Shown: positions 8,166-16,630, counted from the stretch's first letter. The stretch: DNA of 64,000 bases from Geodermatophilus nigrescens (GCF_900129495.1 NZ_FQVX01000002.1:1116001-1180000), one strand, 5' to 3'. Numbers and translations are program-made. The notes: generated by a model from the sequence alone, not told the origin.

Positions 8166-8417
8166 TCAGCAGCCGCCTCCGCCGTCCCCTCCCCCGCCAC
8201 CACCGCCGGCGTCAAAGCCACCACCGCCGCCGTCGGCGGCGGTGTAGCCGGCGGCGCCGCCGGCCAGATAGCGGCCGGAGTGGCCGCGGCCGACGCCGTA
8301 GCCGCCGGCGGCGTCCCAGGAGCCGCCCCGCCGCTCAGCGCGGACGCGGTTGCGCTGCTGTGCCAGTGCCAGGAGGAGGACCACCGCCACCGCGGCGATC
8401 ACCACGACTGCCGTCAT
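8166..8417 (-). CDS. Small glycine-rich membrane-anchored protein A
   Basis: 83 residues from ATG 8417: one N-terminal membrane helix (MTAVVVIAAVAVVLLLAL), a basic stretch, a Tyr/Gly-rich middle and a tail of nearly pure Gly with a few Asp, ending in Cys. It is laid out like the next small gene on the same strand, so they look like paralogs. A start at 8435 would add six residues. Tails of this kind occur in proteins annotated only as membrane proteins in Geodermatophilaceae; function unknown. Low complexity makes similarity calls unsafe. Confidence 0.6.
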   Translation of the reverse strand: MTAVVVIAAVAVVLLLALAQQRNRVRAERRGGSWDAAGGYGVGRGHSGRYLAGGAAGYTAADGGGGGFDAGGGGGGGDGGGGC

Positions 8418-8474
8418 GGCGGAACGGTCCCGCATCCGGCTCGTGCGCGCCAGGGACCTCCGGCTCGGCGGCGC

Positions 8475-8723
8475 TCAGTCGCCGCCGCCACCGCCTCCGC
8501 CGCCGTCCCCGCCGCCACCGCCGTCGCCGCCGCCCCAGCCGCTGTCGGAATGCGAGTGCGAGCCGCCGTCGTAGCCGTCACCGCCGTACCAGGTGCCGCC
8601 GTCGCCACCGCCGCTGCTGCGGTGGCGCGGCCGGTGGCGGGGCGCGCGGAGGCGGTTGGTCAGCGCGCCGACAGCGAAGGAGAAGGCGACCGTGAGGGCG
8701 ATCACGACCAGGACGACCGTCAT
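8475..8723 (-). CDS. Small glycine-rich membrane-anchored protein B
   Basis: 82 residues from ATG 8723 (three more if 8732 is used). It has one N-terminal membrane helix (MTVVLVVIALTVAFSFAVG), then NRLRAPRHRPRHR, a Trp/Tyr/Gly/His middle with GGTWYGGDGYDGG, and a Gly/Asp tail. It matches protein A in order and size, 57 bases upstream of it on the same strand, so they likely form one transcript made by duplication. The basic segment after the helix predicts that the Gly-rich tail stays in the cytoplasm. Function unknown. Confidence 0.6.
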   Translation of the reverse strand: MTVVLVVIALTVAFSFAVGALTNRLRAPRHRPRHRSSGGGDGGTWYGGDGYDGGSHSHSDSGWGGGDGGGGGDGGGGGGGGD

Positions 8724-8774
8724 GGGCGGCACTGTGCCCGATGGGTCCGCGGTGCGGGGGGATCTCCCGCGCGG

Positions 8775-8942
8775 TCAGGCGGCGGCCGGGGCCTCCGGCT
8801 CGGGCAGCTCGTCGCGGGGCCGGTCGAGCGCGGCGTGCGCGAGGGTCCCGAGGTCGAGCCACTCGAGCAGGAACCGGGAGCCGTGGACCTCGACGACCGT
8901 CGCGTCCTCCCGTCGTGGGACCAGGGTCGGACGAGTCGTCAT
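8775..8942 (-). CDS. Small hypothetical protein, 55 residues
   Basis: Begins MTTRPTLVPRRED and contains VVEVHGSRFLLEWLDLG, then an acidic Pro-rich tail. No membrane segment. An upstream ATG at 8960 in frame would add six residues (MCCHDV). The start codon lies inside the 16-base palindrome at 8938-8953, so a DNA-binding protein there could control it directly. Family not recognised; the short conserved-looking centre and good codon pattern support a real gene. Confidence 0.5.
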   Translation of the reverse strand: MTTRPTLVPRREDATVVEVHGSRFLLEWLDLGTLAHAALDRPRDELPEPEAPAAA

Positions 8943-8953
8943 GACGTCATGAC
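8938..8953. promoter_or_regulatory. Perfect 16-base palindrome over a start codon (candidate operator)
   Basis: GTCATGAC occurs twice in direct succession; since the octamer is itself a palindrome, the whole 16 bases are also one. It contains TGACGTCA and covers the ATG of the 55-residue gene. Such symmetry fits a dimeric repressor site. Confidence 0.4.
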
Positions 8954-9254
8954 AGCACATCTCCGTGTCGAACGGGTGGCCTGTCGACGTCGCCGAGGTG
9001 TCCGCCGAGAGGTCGACGGAGGCGGCGGTGCACCCACCGCCTCCGTCGGCCTGAGGATCGGGCGGGGAGGTCAGGGGTGCCCCGACGGCGCGGCCGTGCG
9101 TGGAACCCCCAGCCCCGATACCTCCCCGCCCGGTGGCCCCGGCCCAGCCGGAGGCCAGGACGGGGTCACACCCGGGAGGCAGCGCCCAGCGCGGCGATGT
9201 GGTGCGGGCGGGACCCGGACCCGGCCGGCGGCTGGAGCGCGCCTGGCGAGGAGG
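8954..9254. other. Non-coding gap of about 300 bases
   Basis: No reading frame here looks coding. The stretch holds the strong hairpin at 9014-9048 just after the big Val/Pro repeat gene (which runs leftward and ends at 9255) and presumably the promoter of the small gene ending at 8775. Nothing else stands out; C-rich runs near 9110-9160 are not repeated elsewhere. Confidence 0.5.
9014..9048 (-). terminator. Hairpin after the Val/Pro repeat gene
   Basis: Arms 9014-9025 (CGACGGAGGCGG) and 9037-9048 pair perfectly over 12 bases with an 11-base loop. There is no U-tract, as is common in high-GC actinobacteria. Confidence 0.6.
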
Positions 9255-11408
9255 TCAGTCGGGCGAGAAGGAGGGGTCGCGCAGGTAGGCCGACGCGACC
9301 GCCGGGGCCGGCGCGGGCACGAGGAGCTCGAAGGCGCCCGGTGCCGGGAGCCCAGCCGAGAGGACGGCGGCAACCGCCGCGGGCCCACCGGACGAGGACT
9401 GCGAGGAGCCCGACGGCGCGCTGGGCGCGACGGGCGGCATGGTGCCGGTGTCACCGGCGGGCAGGGTCGGGAGCGGCGCCGGTGCCGGGGTGCGGTGGTG
9501 CCCGGCCGGGTGCGGCGCCGCCGGCGCGGTCAGGTCCGCGGTGAGCGGCGCGACGGCCTCGGCGATCGAGCGGACGGCGACTGTCCGGACGTCGGCCGGG
9601 ACGACGTCGGCCGCGACGGCGTCGGCCGGGACGGCGCCGGCCGGGGCGACGGTGACCGCGGACGCGGCGGCCGCCAGGGTGGCCGGGATGACGGCGGCCG
9701 GGGCGGCGGCGGTGGGTGCGGTGCTCGCGGTGGTCGCGGTGGTGGCGGGCTGAGTGGCCGCCGCCACGACCGTGGTGGCCGGCTCGGCGACCCCGACGAC
9801 GACCGGCCGGAGAACGGGAGGGGCGGCCGGGGCCGCCACCTCGATCACCGGCGCGACGACCGGGACCACGACCTCGATCACCGGCGTCACGACGGGAGCG
9901 ATGGCCTCGGCGACGGGTGAGACCACGGGCGGCACGACCGTCTCGACCACCGGGACCACGACGCCGACCACCGGCGGGACGTCCGAGTCCACCACCGGGG
10001 TCGACACCTCGATCGCCGGCGGGACCACGGCGTCCACCACCGGGGTCGACACCTCGATCGCCGGCTCGACGACCGGCGGCACGACCGCCTCGACCACGGG
10101 GACCACGACGTCCACGACCGGCGGCACGACGGCCTCGACGTCGGGGACGACGACCGGAGCCACGACCTCGTCGACGACGGGAGCGAGCACCTCGGTGACC
10201 GGCTGCAGCACCGGCGGGACGACGGTCTCGACCACCGGGGTCAGCACCTCGACCACCGGCTCGAGGGCCGGCGGGACCACGACCTCCACGACCGGGACGA
10301 CGACCTCTGTCACCGGCGGCAGGACGGAGTCGACGACCGGCACCACGACCTCGGCCACGGGCGGCACGACACCGCGGAGGACCGGTCTCACCACGGCATC
10401 GACCACGGGCGTGACGCCCCGGGCAACCGGCGCCCCGACCGGCTTCAGGACTGGCGGAACGACTCCGGTCACCGGCGACACCACCGGCGGCACCACGGTC
10501 TCCACCACCGGAGGCGCGACCTCGACCACCGGCACGACGACCTCAGTGACCGGTTCGAGGACCGGCGGCACCACGGCGTCGACCACCGGCGCCACGACCT
10601 CGACCACCGGCGGGAGGACGGCCTCGACAGCCGGCGGCACGACGGTCTCGACAGCCGGCGGCACGACGGCCCCGACAGCCGGCGTGACGACCTCGGTGAC
10701 CGGCTCGGTCACGCTCTCGACGACCGGCGCGACCACCTCAGTGGCCGGCTCGGTCACGCTCTCGACGACCGGCGCGACCACCTCAGTGACCGGCGCGGTC
10801 ACGCTCTCGACGACCGGCGCGACCACCTCAGTGACCGGCGCGACGACGGCCTCGACCGCGTTGGTCACCGGCTCGGCGGCGGGCTGCACGACCTCCGCGA
10901 CGACCGGGGCGACCACCTCGGACACGGGCTCGGTCACCGCGTCGCCGACCGGCGCGACCGTCTCCACCACCGGCTGCAGCGTCTCCGCGGGAACGCCGGC
11001 GGCAGCCTCGACCGGAACGAAGACCTCCGCGACCGGCTCGGTCACCGCGTCGACGACCGGCTCGACGGTCTCGACGACCGGCTGCAGCGTTTCCGCGGGA
11101 ACGTCGGCGACGGCCTCGACGACCGGAGCCACGACATCCGTCACCGGCTCGGGCACCGCGTCGACGACCGGCTGCGCGACCTCCTCGACCACCGGAGCGA
11201 CGACCTCGGCGGCCGGCTCGGTCACGGCCTCGGCCGCTCCCCCGAGCACGCCGCCGGCCGGCGCGAGCGGGTCCTCGGCCCGCGCCCGGGAGTCGGAGAC
11301 GGCGAGCAGAACCGCGTACAGGCACGCGACGAGGCCGACGAGCAACAGAGCTCGCCTGAGCCACGCATGGGCGGTCTGCGCCGCCGGTGCCGAGCCGGTC
11401 CTCGCCAC
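9255..11408 (-). CDS. 717-residue exported Val/Pro/Glu repeat protein
   Basis: Starts at GTG 11408. An N-terminal basic stretch and the hydrophobic core LLLVGLVACLYAVLLAV, then ARAEDP, make a signal peptide or anchor. Residues ~50-500 are a degenerate repeat of about 15 residues built on VVAPVVESVTEPVTE, rich in Val, Pro, Glu and Thr; copies around residues 190-260 are nearly identical, later ones drift to VVPPVVE. An Ala/Thr/Pro linker (~510-600) and a Ser/Gly/Pro stretch precede a C-terminal piece ending AYLRDPSFSPD. No sortase motif, enzyme motif or Cys is visible in the repeats. It may form an extended cell-surface stalk (inference). A Thr/Gly-rich open frame on the other strand is produced by the same repeats. 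Confidence 0.75.
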   Translation of the reverse strand: MARTGSAPAAQTAHAWLRRALLLVGLVACLYAVLLAVSDSRARAEDPLAPAGGVLGGAAEAVTEPAAEVVAPVVEEVAQPVVDAVPEPVTDVVAPVVEAVADVPAETLQPVVETVEPVVDAVTEPVAEVFVPVEAAAGVPAETLQPVVETVAPVGDAVTEPVSEVVAPVVAEVVQPAAEPVTNAVEAVVAPVTEVVAPVVESVTAPVTEVVAPVVESVTEPATEVVAPVVESVTEPVTEVVTPAVGAVVPPAVETVVPPAVEAVLPPVVEVVAPVVDAVVPPVLEPVTEVVVPVVEVAPPVVETVVPPVVSPVTGVVPPVLKPVGAPVARGVTPVVDAVVRPVLRGVVPPVAEVVVPVVDSVLPPVTEVVVPVVEVVVPPALEPVVEVLTPVVETVVPPVLQPVTEVLAPVVDEVVAPVVVPDVEAVVPPVVDVVVPVVEAVVPPVVEPAIEVSTPVVDAVVPPAIEVSTPVVDSDVPPVVGVVVPVVETVVPPVVSPVAEAIAPVVTPVIEVVVPVVAPVIEVAAPAAPPVLRPVVVGVAEPATTVVAAATQPATTATTASTAPTAAAPAAVIPATLAAAASAVTVAPAGAVPADAVAADVVPADVRTVAVRSIAEAVAPLTADLTAPAAPHPAGHHRTPAPAPLPTLPAGDTGTMPPVAPSAPSGSSQSSSGGPAAVAAVLSAGLPAPGAFELLVPAPAPAVASAYLRDPSFSPD

Positions 11409-11459
11409 GGACGGAGATTAGATCCGTCCGGGTCCGTCCGCTCGTCGATCACGCGGATC

Positions 11460-12194
11460 TCAGACGATCCGGATCCGGAGCCGCCGGAACCCGCGCCCCT
11501 TGTTCTCCAGCTTCACCACCTCGACCCGGCCGACCATCGCCGTCGAGGCCACGTGCGTGCCGCCGTCGGCCTGCAGGTCCAGGCCCACGATGTCGACGAT
11601 CCGCACCTGCTCGATGTCGGGCGGCAGCAGGTCGGTCGCGGTGCGGATGAGGTCCGGGATGGCGTAGGCCTCCGCGCGGGGCAGCGTGCGCACCTCGATG
11701 CGCCGGTCGGCGACGATCTCGGCGTTCACCGCCTCGGCGATGCGGTCGCGGAAGTCGGCCGGCACCTCGGGCAGGTCGAAGTCCATCCGCGCGGTCAGCG
11801 GCTCCATGTTGCCGCCGGTGACCTTCGCGCCGAAGTCGCGGAGCACCACGCCGGTGAGCACGTGCAGCCCCGAGTGGGTGCGCATCAGCGCGGTGCGCCG
11901 CTCGTCGTCGAGGGCCCCGCGCACGGCGGTCCCGGGCGGCGGCAGCGGGTCGCCCTCGACCGGGACCAGGTACAGCTCGTCGCCCCTGCGCGTGCCGGCG
12001 ATCCGGGTGCGCACCCCGCCCCACAGCAGCACGCCCTCGTCCGGCGGCTGCCCGCCGCCGCCGGGGTAGAACGCCGACCGGTCCAGCACGATCCCCTGCT
12101 CGGGGTCGGCGGCGACGACGGTGGCGTCCCACTCCCGGACGGTGGCGTCGTCGAGGTCGAGGCGGTGGGTGTGCCCGTGCAGGTCAGCGCTCAC
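11460..12194 (-). CDS. Alanyl-tRNA editing protein (AlaX/ThrRS second-additional-domain type)
   Basis: 244 residues from GTG 12194. An N-terminal beta domain with the Gly-rich turn FYPGGGGQPPDEG leads to the editing core with THSGLHVLTG (metal-binding HxxxH) and, near the C-terminus, GLDLQADGGTHVAST, which supplies the last His ligand. Such proteins hydrolyse Ser- or Gly-charged tRNA-Ala in trans in the cytoplasm, preventing mistranslation. Length fits the two-domain AlaX-M type. It is followed on the same strand by nothing coding for 50 bases, and upstream lies the amidotransferase 22 bases away, so the two may share a transcript. Confidence 0.9.
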   Translation of the reverse strand: MSADLHGHTHRLDLDDATVREWDATVVAADPEQGIVLDRSAFYPGGGGQPPDEGVLLWGGVRTRIAGTRRGDELYLVPVEGDPLPPPGTAVRGALDDERRTALMRTHSGLHVLTGVVLRDFGAKVTGGNMEPLTARMDFDLPEVPADFRDRIAEAVNAEIVADRRIEVRTLPRAEAYAIPDLIRTATDLLPPDIEQVRIVDIVGLDLQADGGTHVASTAMVGRVEVVKLENKGRGFRRLRIRIV

Positions 12195-12216
12195 GGGACG
12201 GCATCCTGCCGAACGC

Positions 12217-12936
12217 TCAGGCGGCCGGGCGGAGCTCCTCCGCGCGGGCGAGGAACGCCTCCACCAGCCGGGCACAGGACGCGGCCGACTCCGGCGCCCG
12301 CTCGGCGATCTCCCGCCGCAGCGCGGGCACCAGCGCGGCGGCCTCGGGCGGCGGCGGGCCGGTGAGCTCCCAGGTCTCCTCCCACGCCGAGAAAGCGCCC
12401 GGGTCGATCTCCGGGTGGAACTGCACGCCCAGGTGCGGGCCGGAGACGAACGCTTGCACCGCGCGCCCGGTGCGGGCCACCTCCACCGCGCCGGGCGGCA
12501 CGGTGAACCGGTCGCCGTGGTACTCGAACCACGGTCCGGCCGGGACCAGCGCGGGGTCGGCGGTCTCGACGTCGAGGAAGCCGTGCTCGCCGGCCGGCGC
12601 CTGCGCCACCACCCCGCCGAGCACCCGCGACAGCGCCTGCCCGCCGAAGCAGACGCCGAGCACCGGCGTCCCGACGGCGACCGCCCAGCGCAGGTACGCG
12701 AGCTCGCCGGCCAGCCACGGGACGGTGTCGTCGTAGGCGGCCGCGCCGGACCCCATGACCACCACCGTGCGCAGCGCCGCCGGGTCGGGCAGCTCGGTCA
12801 TCAGGGGCGAGGGTCCGACGGTCGTGCCGACGACGACCTCCAGCCCCTGGGCCTCCAGCGCCGGGCGGAGCGTGCCCACGAGGCGGTGCCCGCGGGAGGG
12901 GTCGGCGTCGTGGACGAGGACGAGAGCGGTCGTCAC
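12217..12936 (-). CDS. Class I glutamine amidotransferase-like protein
   Basis: 239 residues. The nucleophile elbow GVCFGGQAL (Cys ~96) and the HPEID motif near residue 172 give the Cys-His-Glu triad of free-standing class I amidotransferases (GuaA/YfeJ-like). The N-terminal start TTALVLVHDADPSRGHRL is typical. The acceptor reaction is unknown; relatives include gamma-glutamyl-compound hydrolases. Start GTG 12936 is only two bases from the divergent AlkA-type start, so the two promoters must lie inside each other's coding sequence or act leaderless. Confidence 0.88.
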   Translation of the reverse strand: MTTALVLVHDADPSRGHRLVGTLRPALEAQGLEVVVGTTVGPSPLMTELPDPAALRTVVVMGSGAAAYDDTVPWLAGELAYLRWAVAVGTPVLGVCFGGQALSRVLGGVVAQAPAGEHGFLDVETADPALVPAGPWFEYHGDRFTVPPGAVEVARTGRAVQAFVSGPHLGVQFHPEIDPGAFSAWEETWELTGPPPPEAAALVPALRREIAERAPESAASCARLVEAFLARAEELRPAA

Positions 12937-12938
12937 GG

Positions 12939-13868
12939 GTGCAGTATCGGCAGGTGCCCGAGGAGCCCGGAACGACGACGGCGCGGACCGTCCCCACCGG
13001 CGACGTCGACCTCGCGGCCACCCTCGGCGCGGTCGCGTGGCTGCCCGGCGACCCGACGGTGCGGGTCGGGGCGAGCCGGTTCGAGCGCGCCACCTGGACG
13101 CCGGAGGGCCCCGGCACCGTCGTCGTCACCTGGGACGGCGGCAGCGCGCGGGTCGAGGCGCACGGCGACGGCGCCGGCTGGCTGCTCGAGCGCGCGCCCC
13201 GGCTGCTCGGCTGCGAGGACGACGTGACCGGCTTCGACCCCGCCACGCCACCGCTGCGCGACCTCTGGCGCCGGCACCGCCGCCGGCGCATCGCCCGCAC
13301 CGGCACGCTCTGGCACGACCTGGCCTGCCTGGTCGTGCAGCAGCGGGTCAGCCGCGCCGACGCCGCCGACCAGTGGCGCCGTCTGGTCACCGCGCACGGC
13401 TCCCCCGCGCCCGGCATCCCGGGCCTGTGGGTGCCGCCCGCGCCAGAGGTCGTCGGCCGGCTGTCGACGCCGAAGCTGCACCTCACCGGCCTGGAGCGGC
13501 GGCGGGCGCAGACGCTCGTCACCGCCGCCGTCGCGCTGGCCCGGCACCAGGACCTCGCCGACAGCGACGTCGCCGCGGGGACGGCGGCGCTGCGCAGCGT
13601 GCCGGGCGTCGGCCCGTGGACCACCGGCTGCCTGGCCGCGCTGACCTGGGGCGACCGCGACGCCGTCATCCCCGGCGACAGCGGCATCCCCTCCCTCGTG
13701 GCGTGGGTGCTCGCGGGCCGCAGGCGGGCCGACGACGCCGCGATGCTCGAGCTGCTGGAGCCGCACCGCCCGCACCGCTACCGGGTGCTCGGGCTGGTCA
13801 TGGCCAGCGGGCGGAGGCCCCCGCGCCACGGGCCGCGCGGACGCAGCGAGGACATCACCCGGCTGTGA
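12939..13868 (+). CDS. DNA-3-methyladenine glycosylase II-type protein (AlkA/HhH-GPD)
   Basis: 309 residues from GTG 12939 (GTG 12954 also possible). The helix-hairpin-helix is LRSVPGVGPWTTGCLA near residue 215, followed by GDRDAVIPGDSGI, where the Asp of GDSG sits at the place of the AlkA catalytic Asp. The upstream LVVQQRVSRADAADQWRRL matches the helical core of base-excision glycosylases. The N-terminal ~100 residues form the TBP-like beta domain. It would remove alkylated bases from DNA. Not beside an Ada gene. Confidence 0.88.
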   Translation: MQYRQVPEEPGTTTARTVPTGDVDLAATLGAVAWLPGDPTVRVGASRFERATWTPEGPGTVVVTWDGGSARVEAHGDGAGWLLERAPRLLGCEDDVTGFDPATPPLRDLWRRHRRRRIARTGTLWHDLACLVVQQRVSRADAADQWRRLVTAHGSPAPGIPGLWVPPAPEVVGRLSTPKLHLTGLERRRAQTLVTAAVALARHQDLADSDVAAGTAALRSVPGVGPWTTGCLAALTWGDRDAVIPGDSGIPSLVAWVLAGRRRADDAAMLELLEPHRPHRYRVLGLVMASGRRPPRHGPRGRSEDITRL

Positions 13869-13877
13869 GCCACTGCA

Positions 13878-13901
13878 CACCGCACCAGCCGGTGCACGGT
13901 G
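13878..13901 (+). terminator. Hairpin after the AlkA-type gene
   Basis: Inner stem GCACC/GGTGC (13882-13886 with 13891-13895), loop of four, then four more pairs (13878-13881 with 13898-13901) beyond a two-base bulge. It lies ten bases after the stop. Confidence 0.4.
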
Positions 13902-14015
13902 GGTCACGGACGTCCCGGGCGCGTCGCGCAGGCGCTCCCGGTGATCGGCGAGAGCGAGCACGCTGACCGGGCGGCGGTGCCGCGCGGGCGCCGCCGTCTG
14001 CGACAGGAGGACGGC

Positions 14016-14636
14016 ATGTACGCACGCTCGACCACGCTCACCGGTGCGCCCGCCACCATCGACGACGGCATCGCCCACGTCTGCGACGAGGTCATGCCCG
14101 CGATCACCGCGATGCCCGGCTGCATGGGGATGTCGATGCTGGCCGACCGGGCGACCGGCCGGTGCATCGTCACCTCCTCCTGGCGCGACCTCGCCGCGAT
14201 GCGCAGCAGCGCCGACGCCGTCCGCGGGCTGCGCGAGCGCGCCGCCTCGGTGTTCGGCGGCCCGCCCGAGGTGCACGACTGGGAGGTCGCGGTCATGCAC
14301 CGCCGGTCCGAGTCGCCCTCGGGCGCCGGCTGCCGGGTGACCTGGTTCCGCATGGAGCCGGCCGCCGTCGACCGGGTGCTCGACGCCTACCGCTCGGTGA
14401 TGGTGCCGCGCATGGAGGACTACCCCGGGTTCTGCAGCGTGAGCCTGTTCCTCGACCGCGAGGAGGGCCTGGCCGCCTCCGCGGTGGTGTTCGAGGACCG
14501 CGACTGCATGGAGGCCAGCCGCACCCACGCGCGCGCCAGCCGCGACGACTTCGCCCGCCTCATGAAGGTCGCGATCATCGACGCCGACGAGTTCGACCTC
14601 GTCCTCGCCCACCTGCGCGTGCCCGAGACCGTCTGA
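14016..14636 (+). CDS. Tandem ABM/EthD-like ferredoxin-fold protein
   Basis: 206 residues from ATG 14016, with GACAGGAGG five bases upstream. Two similar halves are visible: the first ends around HDWEVAVMHRR (~95), the second runs from CRVTWFRMEP to the end. Each has the layout of an antibiotic-biosynthesis-monooxygenase-like domain: strand, helix with MP(A/R), a PGFCSVSLF or PGCMGMSML strand, and a later SSWRD or FEDRD strand. Members are haem-degrading or oxygenating enzymes or just small-molecule binders; no cofactor residue can be assigned. The methyltransferase follows 17 bases later. Confidence 0.7.
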   Translation: MYARSTTLTGAPATIDDGIAHVCDEVMPAITAMPGCMGMSMLADRATGRCIVTSSWRDLAAMRSSADAVRGLRERAASVFGGPPEVHDWEVAVMHRRSESPSGAGCRVTWFRMEPAAVDRVLDAYRSVMVPRMEDYPGFCSVSLFLDREEGLAASAVVFEDRDCMEASRTHARASRDDFARLMKVAIIDADEFDLVLAHLRVPETV

Positions 14637-14653
14637 CCGGCGGGCCGCCTGCC

Positions 14654-15538
14654 GTGGAAACCGCGATGGCCCAGGCGGTCCGCCTGGGCGCCGCGGCCGA
14701 CGCGCTTGCCGCGCTGGCCGCCTCCCTCCGCCTGGAGACCGAGCACCTGGACGCCGACCCCGCGGTCCGCCGGCTGCTCGCCGAGGTGACCATGGAGCTG
14801 CTGGGCGAGGGCGGCGCCGCCGACCCCGCCGCGGCGGTCCCGGTCGTGGGGGTGGCGCGGGCCGTCCTCCGGCAGGCCCTGGACCTGGTCGAGGACCCGG
14901 GCCGCAGCGGGGGCTGGGACCGCGTCGACGTGCCGCTGCTGCAGAGCACCGGCCGGATGTCGATGGGCATCGCGGGCGCCGTGCGCGCCGCCGAGCGGGA
15001 GCTCGACGGCCTCGGGGAGGCACTCGCCGCCCCGGGCGGCCGTTTCCTCGACGTCGGCACGGGCGTCGGCTGGCTCGCCGTCGCGCTGGCGCACGCCTAC
15101 CCGCGGCTGCAGGTGACCGGGATCGACCTGTTCGCGCCGTCGCTCGACCTCGCCCGCGGCAACGTGGCGACCGAGGGCCTGGCCGACCGCGTGACACTGC
15201 GGCAGCAGGACGCCGCCGAGCTCGACGAGGCGGCCGCCTACGACGCCGTCTGGCTGCCGATGCCGTTCCTCCGGCGCGACGCCGTCGCACGGGTGGTGGC
15301 CGCGGCCTGCCGCGCGCTGCGGCCCGGCGGCTGGCTGCTGGCCGGTACGTTCACCGGCCCCGGCGACCGGCTGTCGCAGCTGCTCACCGACCTGCGCACC
15401 GTGCGCTCCGGCGGCCATCCGTGGCCGCCGGACGAGCTCGTCGCCCTGCTCTGCGACGCCGGGCTCGCCGGCGCGCGGGAGGTGACGCGGACCTGGGCGG
15501 CGCCAGTGCGGCTCTGGGCCGCCCGGCGCCCCCGATAG
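14654..15538 (+). CDS. Class I SAM-dependent methyltransferase
   Basis: 294 residues from GTG 14654 (ATG 14666 possible). A helical N-terminal ~120 residues precedes the SAM site GRFLDVGTGVGWLAVALA, then LQVTGIDLFAPSLDLAR (acidic residue after strand 2), LRQQDAAEL and the late strand GGWLLAGTF. The helical cap resembles those of natural-product O-methyltransferases, but the usual His/Asp catalytic residues are not evident, so the substrate is open. Probably co-transcribed with the ABM-like gene. Confidence 0.85.
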   Translation: METAMAQAVRLGAAADALAALAASLRLETEHLDADPAVRRLLAEVTMELLGEGGAADPAAAVPVVGVARAVLRQALDLVEDPGRSGGWDRVDVPLLQSTGRMSMGIAGAVRAAERELDGLGEALAAPGGRFLDVGTGVGWLAVALAHAYPRLQVTGIDLFAPSLDLARGNVATEGLADRVTLRQQDAAELDEAAAYDAVWLPMPFLRRDAVARVVAAACRALRPGGWLLAGTFTGPGDRLSQLLTDLRTVRSGGHPWPPDELVALLCDAGLAGAREVTRTWAAPVRLWAARRPR

Positions 15539-15553
15539 GCCGAGCGGAGCGGC

Positions 15554-16630
15554 TCAGACGACCGCGGTGAAGGCCGGCCAGACGTCGTCGGGGCCGGCCG
15601 CCACCAGCGCGGCACCGAGCGTGCGGGACCAGGTCAGCTCGGAGCCGGCCTCGTCGCGCCACGACCAGCAGCGCCGGGTGAGGTGGTGCAGCCGGTGCTC
15701 CTGGGTGAACCCGATCGCGCCGTGCACCTGGTGGGCGAGCTTGGCCACCCGCTCCACCGCCTCGCCGGCCCGCACCTTGGCGGCCGCGGCGGCCAGCGGC
15801 AGGGTCTCCTCGCCGCGGCCGAGGGCCTGGACGGCGGCGTCGACGAGCGCGGCGGTAGCGGTGACCTCGCCGGCCATCTGCGCGAGCTCCATCTGGATCG
15901 CCTGGAACTTGCCCAGCGGCCGGCCGAACTGCACCCGCTCGCCGGCGTACTGCACCGTCCAGGCGAGCACCTGCTGCAGCGCCGCGGAGATCTGCACCGC
16001 GCGGGCCAGGGCGTAGCGGGCACGCAGCTGGGCGGCCCGCGCCGGGTCCAGCAGCGCGCCGGGCACGCCGACGCCGTCGAGCACGAGCGAGCCGCGCGGC
16101 TCCCCGGCGAGGTTGACCGCACGCGACGCCGTCAGTCCCGAGGCGTCGACGACGGCGAGCACCGCGCCCTCGATGCCGGCCGGCGGGGTGGCGAGCACCG
16201 CGACGTGCCGCGCGACGCCGGCCCACGGGACGTCGGTGGCGGTGCCGGTGAGCACGAACCGACCGGGGCCGTCGCCGTCGTCGGAGGGCTCGGCGGCCAC
16301 CGTGCCCTCGAACGCCACGGTCAGCGGCTCGTCGGGCGAGGGCAGGTCGAGGTCGGCGGCCACGAGCGCGGGCCCGGCGACGAGCAGCTGCTCGGCCACC
16401 GGCACGGCGCCGGCCCCGGCGGCCAGGGTGCGCACGACCGCGACGGCGTCGGCGAGCTCCCCGCCGGAGCCGCCGGCCTCCTCGGGCAGCCCGACGCCGG
16501 TCAGCCCGGCGTCGGCCAGGGCGGCCCACAGGCCCTCGTCCCACGACCGCTCGGCGGTGAGCACGAACGGCTCGTGCCCGTGGAGGATCTCCCGGACGGT
16601 CTCGACCACCAGGTCCTGGTCGGATGCCAT
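15554..16630 (-). CDS. Acyl-CoA dehydrogenase, short subunit-like
   Basis: 358 residues. N-terminal helices with LPEEAGGSGGEL, a loose middle beta domain, and the C-terminal helical domain with GERVQFGRPLGKFQAIQ and HQVHGAIGFTQEHRLHHL are of the FadE type. The middle domain is weakly conserved, as is usual in the partner subunit of alpha2beta2 acyl-CoA dehydrogenases that act on steroid or branched side chains. Its ATG overlaps the TGA of the upstream dehydrogenase by one base (TGATG), so the two are translationally coupled and probably form one enzyme. Confidence 0.88.
   Translation of the reverse strand: MASDQDLVVETVREILHGHEPFVLTAERSWDEGLWAALADAGLTGVGLPEEAGGSGGELADAVAVVRTLAAGAGAVPVAEQLLVAGPALVAADLDLPSPDEPLTVAFEGTVAAEPSDDGDGPGRFVLTGTATDVPWAGVARHVAVLATPPAGIEGAVLAVVDASGLTASRAVNLAGEPRGSLVLDGVGVPGALLDPARAAQLRARYALARAVQISAALQQVLAWTVQYAGERVQFGRPLGKFQAIQMELAQMAGEVTATAALVDAAVQALGRGEETLPLAAAAAKVRAGEAVERVAKLAHQVHGAIGFTQEHRLHHLTRRCWSWRDEAGSELTWSRTLGAALVAAGPDDVWPAFTAVV

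Noticed and set aside
9754-11421. 555-residue Thr/Gly-rich open frame on the plus strand
   Set aside because: Mirror of the Val/Pro repeat gene on the minus strand; it has no signal sequence or ribosome site, and its composition follows from reading the repeat backwards.
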